Assembly: GCA_039931615.1 (NCBI GenBank)
Contig: JBDTRR010000015.1
Span: forward strand, 30,506 to 94,505
DNA from: JAHFUI01 sp039931615
GTDB taxonomy: Bacteria > Acidobacteriota > Vicinamibacteria > Vicinamibacterales > CAVVIG01
Direction of reading: 5' to 3'
Length of the DNA: 64,000 nucleotides
In this document: positions 60,182 through 64,000 of the stretch, in pieces
How positions within the stretch are numbered: the first letter of the stretch is position 1
How the letters are laid out: each line of letters starts with the position of its first letter
Program-made: the position numbers and the translations under genes
Notes under the pieces: model-generated
What the model was told of the DNA's origin: nothing
Databases searched by the model: none
The model's input: the letters and a program-made list of their open reading frames with translations, nothing else

Positions 60182-61474
60182 CTAGCGCACGGGTTGCACC
60201 GCGTGGTCGAGGACATATTCGGCGACCGACGCGCCAAGTTTCTCGCCATCGTCTGTCGCCGATCGGAAGTGAATGCCGGCAACGATGCGAGCGTTCTTCA
60301 CTTCATCCGATGCGGCGGAAAAGCTCCTGAACGAGCGGACGACGCCCGGCATCTGGTCGGATTCCATGGTGAAGCGCGTCCGGTCGCCGAAACGGTTCGT
60401 CAGCACGCCACCTGCCGCCGCGCTGAGACACGAATGGGCAGAGGGATACTCTGGATGTGCCGGCGTGGCGAAGAGAGGCAGCCACGCCGCGTCCTCGGTC
60501 GTCCGCGGATTACCGTCGGTGGCTGCCAGCGGGACGGCGGTGACGGGTCGCCAGAAGACGTAGGTGTACTTCGCCTCAAAACACGCGATCGCCGCATCGG
60601 CGATCGCCACGTTCAGCTGGGCCAGCAGTCGGGCGTTCTGCAGCGTGGACTCGTGGCGTTTGTCGTGCGGGTGACGGCCGCCATCCTCGTCCCATTCAGA
60701 GTTCGCGCCAGTGACAAGTGAGACCGCCACGTTGTTCCAGAGAAAACTCGGCGTGGCCGAGGCCCAGAACCAGGCGGACACCGTCTGATCCGGCGTGCGA
60801 GTCGTGCTCAGCATGTTGCCCATGGTCTTTATCTCGTTGAAGTCCCTGGCGTAGCGAGCGCTCGTCAACGCGGGCGGGCCAGCGGGTCGGAATTGTGACG
60901 GCGCGAGGATCGCCCACGGCGTCATATAGACGAACTGAGGGACGGCGCCGGACGCGAACGCGGGTGGTGTGGGGCGCCACTGACCGACGGCGCTTCCTCC
61001 CAGGAAGGCCGGCGGCGCCGGCGCGAAGCCATCGCTGCTCCGCCACTCGATGATCGCGTTGGCGACCGTTTGGCCCCATGCCAGCCCGCTGGCGATGGCG
61101 GCACTGTTCTCCTGCGCACCGAGGACTGCCAGCGAGACGGCGAGCCGGGCGTCGAAGGTGCTTTTCTGGGCCGGGTACAGCTGCACCAGCGTCGCATACG
61201 CCGCCTGCACGGCCGCCGCATCCAGCGACGCGCCGGCAGGTCCGGCCAGTGCGACGTGGATGGGCGTGTAACGGCGCGCGATGCCGTTCACGGCGTCGAA
61301 CACCGCGGCCTGCACGATCGCCGCGACGCGGGTGGTCACGGGCGGGCTGGTCCCGCCGACGAGCGCCGCGCGGAGCATCGTCTGGTTCCAGTCGGTGACT
61401 TCATCCGCCCGGGCGGTTCCGGCACCTGTGGTGACGACAATCAATGCGAGTAGACACGTGCAAATCCTTCTCAT
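60182..61474 (-). CDS. Secreted vanadium-dependent haloperoxidase / PAP2-type protein
   Basis: 430 residues with signal peptide (about 1-23, ending ARA). The all-helical domain has the vanadate/phosphate site motifs: KYTYVFWRPVTAV (Lys, Arg), HPEYPSAHS (Ser, His), and GIHFRSATDDGEKLG (His, Arg), which fit the VCPO-like group of vanadium haloperoxidases related to PAP2 phosphatases. Whether it oxidises halides or acts as a phosphatase cannot be read from sequence. The ATG at 61474 has GGGAGAG upstream; the frame extends 35 codons further without a ribosome site. The 203-bp upstream region holds an 8-bp inverted repeat (CATCAAGA / TCTTGATG). Confidence 0.88.
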   Translation of the reverse strand: MRRICTCLLALIVVTTGAGTARADEVTDWNQTMLRAALVGGTSPPVTTRVAAIVQAAVFDAVNGIARRYTPIHVALAGPAGASLDAAAVQAAYATLVQLYPAQKSTFDARLAVSLAVLGAQENSAAIASGLAWGQTVANAIIEWRSSDGFAPAPPAFLGGSAVGQWRPTPPAFASGAVPQFVYMTPWAILAPSQFRPAGPPALTSARYARDFNEIKTMGNMLSTTRTPDQTVSAWFWASATPSFLWNNVAVSLVTGANSEWDEDGGRHPHDKRHESTLQNARLLAQLNVAIADAAIACFEAKYTYVFWRPVTAVPLAATDGNPRTTEDAAWLPLFATPAHPEYPSAHSCLSAAAGGVLTNRFGDRTRFTMESDQMPGVVRSFRSFSAASDEVKNARIVAGIHFRSATDDGEKLGASVAEYVLDHAVQPVR

Positions 61475-61677
61475 GGCGTCTCTCCCTTGCAAGTCATCAA
61501 GAGGGTGAACAGCGCGCCCTCCTCGGGCGTTCTTGATGTGCTGAGACGGAACGCGGAAGAACCAGGCAAACTGCCTCATTCAGGGCCAATCGGATGTCGT
61601 GCCGGCACGTCGACCTCCTGATCAAGGATTCCGCATTCCGGCGGATTCTTTCAGCGATCGCGCGAGCGGACTGGACG

Positions 61678-62721
61678 TCAGAACACCAGCGTCCAGCCCG
61701 GATCCCTGGCCTGCTGTTTGGTGTAGGACACGCCGTCCACTTTCAGGCCCTTCTCGTCAATCAGCGTGATCACGCCGCCCTTGTTGGACAGGGCCAGCGG
61801 TTGGGTGATCGTCAACACCCGGGTGCTGCCTGGAGCCATGGCGCCAGACAGGTTCAGACGTGCCTTCTGGGTGTCCAGCAACGCCCAGCCGGTCAGATCG
61901 ACCTGGTGCGGAGCCGTGTTCAGGAGCGTGACGGACTCCACCTCCGGCGACTTGACCGAATTCACCAGGGCCGCCACGATCCGCACCAGCCCCTGCGGGT
62001 CGGTGGGGGTGGGCGGTGATGGCGGAGTGGGAACCGGCGGCACCGGGGCGGGCGGCGTCGGCGTGGGGACCGGTAAGGTGTGGCCGGTGACATCGTCAGT
62101 GTGCCAGGCCTGCGACTGAAACTTCAAGAACGCCCCGATCCATTCGTTCTGCACGGGAAAATGAATCAGCAGGCCGCCGTCCTGATAGACGCCGTCGTCT
62201 TTCACGAACTGCCCGACATTGCCTTGATTCATGTGAATGTCGTGAATGCCGTTGCCGGGAAGAAAGCCGAAGTACTTGTCCTTCAACCCTGGCTCGGGTC
62301 CCCACCGCTGTCCGAAGGCGCAGACCACCGCCTGCTCATCGCCCATCGCCCGCTGCATGATGCGATCGATCTTGTCGTTGAGATCGTTGTCGAAGCCCGG
62401 CAGGTTGGGCGGGAGGGGGCGCATCTGCGATCGGTCGAAGAGATTGCCGCGAATGAAGTCGAGCGCGCCAGAGTTCGGTTTGCTGGGCAGGGCGGTGAAG
62501 CCGAGCGGAAAGCCATCCGCCAGCGCCGTGATCGGATGCTCGAAGCGTTCGAGAATCACGTACTCGACTTCGGACGGGGCCAGCTGCGACATGACATTGA
62601 TGGCGATCCGGTAGTCGGTCGTCTGATCGACGATGCGCACTTCATAGTGCGGAGACTGCCCGGCACCCAGGCGGACCTCGATCGCTTTACCCTTCAGGAT
62701 TCCGTACGACTTGAGCGGCAT
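61678..62721 (-). CDS. DUF2278 (YukJ-type) protein with C-terminal lamin-tail domain
   Basis: 347 residues. The DUF2278 part (1-215) begins MPLKSYGILKGKAIE and contains HYEVRIVDQTTDYRIAINV, LDFIRGNLFDRSQM, KYFGFLPGNGIHDIHMNQGN and HFPVQNEWIGAFLKFQSQAWHTDD. A Pro/Thr-rich linker (about 219-245) joins a lamin-tail-type Ig domain (about 255-347: VTLLNTAPHQVDLTGWALLD, VLTITQPLAL). No signal peptide is apparent, although lamin-tail domains are usually extracellular. DUF2278 proteins are uncharacterised; the G(I/V)HDIHMNQG motif suggests metal or nucleic-acid handling only by guess. GGAGGA lies 3 nt before the ATG. Confidence 0.87.
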   Translation of the reverse strand: MPLKSYGILKGKAIEVRLGAGQSPHYEVRIVDQTTDYRIAINVMSQLAPSEVEYVILERFEHPITALADGFPLGFTALPSKPNSGALDFIRGNLFDRSQMRPLPPNLPGFDNDLNDKIDRIMQRAMGDEQAVVCAFGQRWGPEPGLKDKYFGFLPGNGIHDIHMNQGNVGQFVKDDGVYQDGGLLIHFPVQNEWIGAFLKFQSQAWHTDDVTGHTLPVPTPTPPAPVPPVPTPPSPPTPTDPQGLVRIVAALVNSVKSPEVESVTLLNTAPHQVDLTGWALLDTQKARLNLSGAMAPGSTRVLTITQPLALSNKGGVITLIDEKGLKVDGVSYTKQQARDPGWTLVF

Positions 62722-62857
62722 GGTTCCTCCAGAGGCTCGTTTGGAGTAACGACGGCTGGCGCCGATCCGAACGGCGGGCGGCGGCCATCACATCAGCTCC
62801 GTGACGGGTCGAATCTGGTGAGGCTGATCCGGCTGCGACCAGAGTATTCTGGGTTTC

Positions 62858-62917
62858 TACGTAGTGTCCGCCTTCAGGCGGACCTCCCACGGTCCGGCTA
62901 AAGCCGGACACTACGTA
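62858..62917. repeat. Palindromic intergenic element, complete copy
   Basis: TACGTAGTGTCCGCC-TTCA-GGCGGAC... and ...GTCCGGC-TAAA-GCCGGACACTACGTA. It differs from the 39491-39547 copy at only a few positions; the central CTCCCACG is identical. It lies just before the stop of the MBL gene at 62922. Confidence 0.9.
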
Positions 62918-62921
62918 CGAA

Positions 62922-63911
62922 CTACGGTAGCGCCGCCTGGGCGGCGTGAGCGCACTCGCTGGCGACGGTCAAGTACCGCTTCACCGCATCCGCACCGATC
63001 ACGTAGGGATGTGGATCGCCCGGCTTGCGCTGTGCGAGCTGCGGGATCTTGGTCTTCGTGCCGTCGTAGAGCGTATGGTTCGAGATCAGCGCATCGGCGC
63101 CGGCCCGCGCCGCGAGGCCCTGGAACCGTTCGGCGGACGCGATGTAGGTGTCGAAGGCGTCCCGCGATCGCGAAAAGTTGAACATCGTGCCGCCCCATTC
63201 CGCGACCAGGTGCGGGCGGCCATTGTCCTTGACCGGGATTAGCGTCGAGATGGTCCCGGGCGTATGCCCGGGCGTCAGGTAAAGCGTCAGCGTCGTGTCG
63301 CCGAGCGTCAGCGTCTGGCCGTCGGTCACCACCATGTCGCGCTTCGGTTTCGTGCCGGCGCTCCGATCGAGCAGATCCCAGTCGGCGGCCGACAGCAGGA
63401 TCCGCGCGCCGAACCGCTCCTGCAGCAGCCGGGCGCCGCCCGAATGGTCGCCGTGTCCGTGGCTGACGATGACGTACTTGATCTGCGCGGGGTCGAGGCC
63501 GAGTTTGGTGAGGCCGCCGATCACTTCGTCCTCGACCGAGTAATCGTAGATGGTGTCGATCAGGATGATCCCAGCCGACGTGGTCACCGCCCACGCCGAG
63601 AACTCGCTCTGGCCGACGAAATACAGGTTGTCGAACACCTTCGCCGGCTCGACGTGCCACTGCGCCCGATCGGGAGGGCCGGGCCGGGCGGCGGCGGCAC
63701 CGCCGGCGCGCTGGCCGCGCTGCGCCGCCGGCACTGGCCGGATCGAGGTCGGCGCACACGCGGCGTTGAAGAGGCCGGGATGGTCCTGCCCCGCGGCGGC
63801 CTTCGCGGCAGCGACGTGGGCGTCGATCGTCTCGTTCGAGGATTGTCCCAGGGCGTGCAATCCAGCGGCGAGCGTGGCGGCGGAAATCATCGTCACTACG
63901 AGCAGTCTCAT
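62922..63911 (-). CDS. Secreted metallo-beta-lactamase-fold hydrolase, B3-like
   Basis: 329 residues from the ATG at 63911, with signal peptide (about 1-22). An Arg/Ala/Gly-rich stretch (about 60-80) precedes the MBL domain: His151-Gly-His153-Gly-Asp155-His156 (SHGHGDHSGG), a later metal His in TPGHTPG, and NHTLYDG near the end. The HxHxDH pattern and layout match subclass B3-like lactamases and their non-lactamase relatives; antibiotic hydrolysis is not implied. The upstream ATG at 63938 is rejected because a TATGAT box (63934-63939) overlaps it, while GGAGGG stands 8 nt before 63911. Confidence 0.9.
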   Translation of the reverse strand: MRLLVVTMISAATLAAGLHALGQSSNETIDAHVAAAKAAAGQDHPGLFNAACAPTSIRPVPAAQRGQRAGGAAAARPGPPDRAQWHVEPAKVFDNLYFVGQSEFSAWAVTTSAGIILIDTIYDYSVEDEVIGGLTKLGLDPAQIKYVIVSHGHGDHSGGARLLQERFGARILLSAADWDLLDRSAGTKPKRDMVVTDGQTLTLGDTTLTLYLTPGHTPGTISTLIPVKDNGRPHLVAEWGGTMFNFSRSRDAFDTYIASAERFQGLAARAGADALISNHTLYDGTKTKIPQLAQRKPGDPHPYVIGADAVKRYLTVASECAHAAQAALP

Positions 63912-63933
63912 CGGCGTGCCCTCCGTGCGCCGC

Positions 63934-63939
63934 ATCATA
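63934..63939 (-). promoter_or_regulatory. -10 box for the terminal MBL gene
   Basis: TATGAT in the extended context TAGTATGAT on the minus strand, 22 nt before the ATG at 63911. It decides the start codon in favour of 63911. Confidence 0.45.
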
Positions 63940-64000
63940 CTAGTCCTAGTCCCAAAATAAGCGCGTTTTCGGCTCGGCCACGACGGAGATCCCGATGTGA

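Noticed and set aside
62922..63911. Subclass B3 beta-lactamase (resistance gene)
   Set aside because: Metal motif and layout are shared with many non-lactamase hydrolases; nothing in the sequence shows antibiotic hydrolysis.

Overview
The window is 64 kb of GC-rich bacterial chromosome with no rRNA, tRNA, phage, integrase or CRISPR that I could see. The gene content points to Acidobacteriota, probably class Vicinamibacteria. That is an inference from gene families: Oar-type TonB receptors with a carboxypeptidase-regulatory N-terminus, VWFA-related proteins, ADOP (MacB/FtsX-type) permeases, Ser/Thr kinases fused to PD40/TolB propellers, paired DUF1552 and DUF1592 proteins, and palindromic repeats with TGAA/TTCA loops. 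It was not tested by database search.

Layout. 1-3484 (-): RND efflux pump (permease cut by the window edge) and its membrane-fusion protein. 3549-8674 (-): secreted six-bladed propeller, Oar-like TonB receptor, NAD-dependent epimerase. 8771-11895 (+): aldehyde dehydrogenase, DUF4159 protein, unknown protein. 12032-17690 (-): three-gene operon of secreted ankyrin protein, DUF1592 cytochrome-type protein and Tat-exported DUF1552 protein. 18174-19208 (+): VWFA protein. 19395-22163 (-): PEP carboxylase. 22534-25742 (+): two isochorismatase-fold amidohydrolases, a free-standing allophanate-hydrolase C-terminal domain and a phosphofructokinase, the last three overlapping by 4 bp. 25929-28099 (+): zinc metallopeptidase and a secreted metallo-beta-lactamase (MBL) protein. 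28163-30336 (-): two paralogous secreted unknowns. 30398-32352 (+): MFS transporter and a small secreted protein. 32408-34851 (-): frameshifted ADOP permease. 34944-39479 (+): amidohydrolase, then REC-HPt and GspE/PilB-ATPase-REC genes that overlap. 39565-45784 (-): DinB protein, then a second ankyrin/DUF1552/DUF1592 operon in a different gene order. 45844-49986 (+): Vgb-like propeller, Tat-exported carboxylesterase, MBL protein. 50000-51185 (-): a 26-codon ORF, a YCII protein and a zinc-ribbon/DUF2007 protein. 51263-60062 (+): kinase-propeller, decayed YitT gene, cytochrome-PQQ dehydrogenase, ECF sigma factor and second kinase-propeller. 60182-63911 (-): vanadium-haloperoxidase-type protein, DUF2278/lamin-tail protein, MBL hydrolase.

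Together the genes suggest a heterotrophic soil-type bacterium with much secreted and envelope catabolic machinery, redox enzymes and kinase-based sensing. The most unusual features are: the twice-occurring ankyrin/DUF1592/DUF1552 operon; the ureide-type amidohydrolase operon with a lone allophanate-hydrolase C-domain; the REC-HPt / pilus-ATPase-REC pair; a PEP carboxylase lacking part of the aspartate-inhibition site; a palindromic repeat family at nine loci, one inside a coding sequence; several perfect or near-perfect -10 boxes 8-9 nt before start codons that lack Shine-Dalgarno sequences; and an inverted repeat that would mask the YCII gene's ribosome site.
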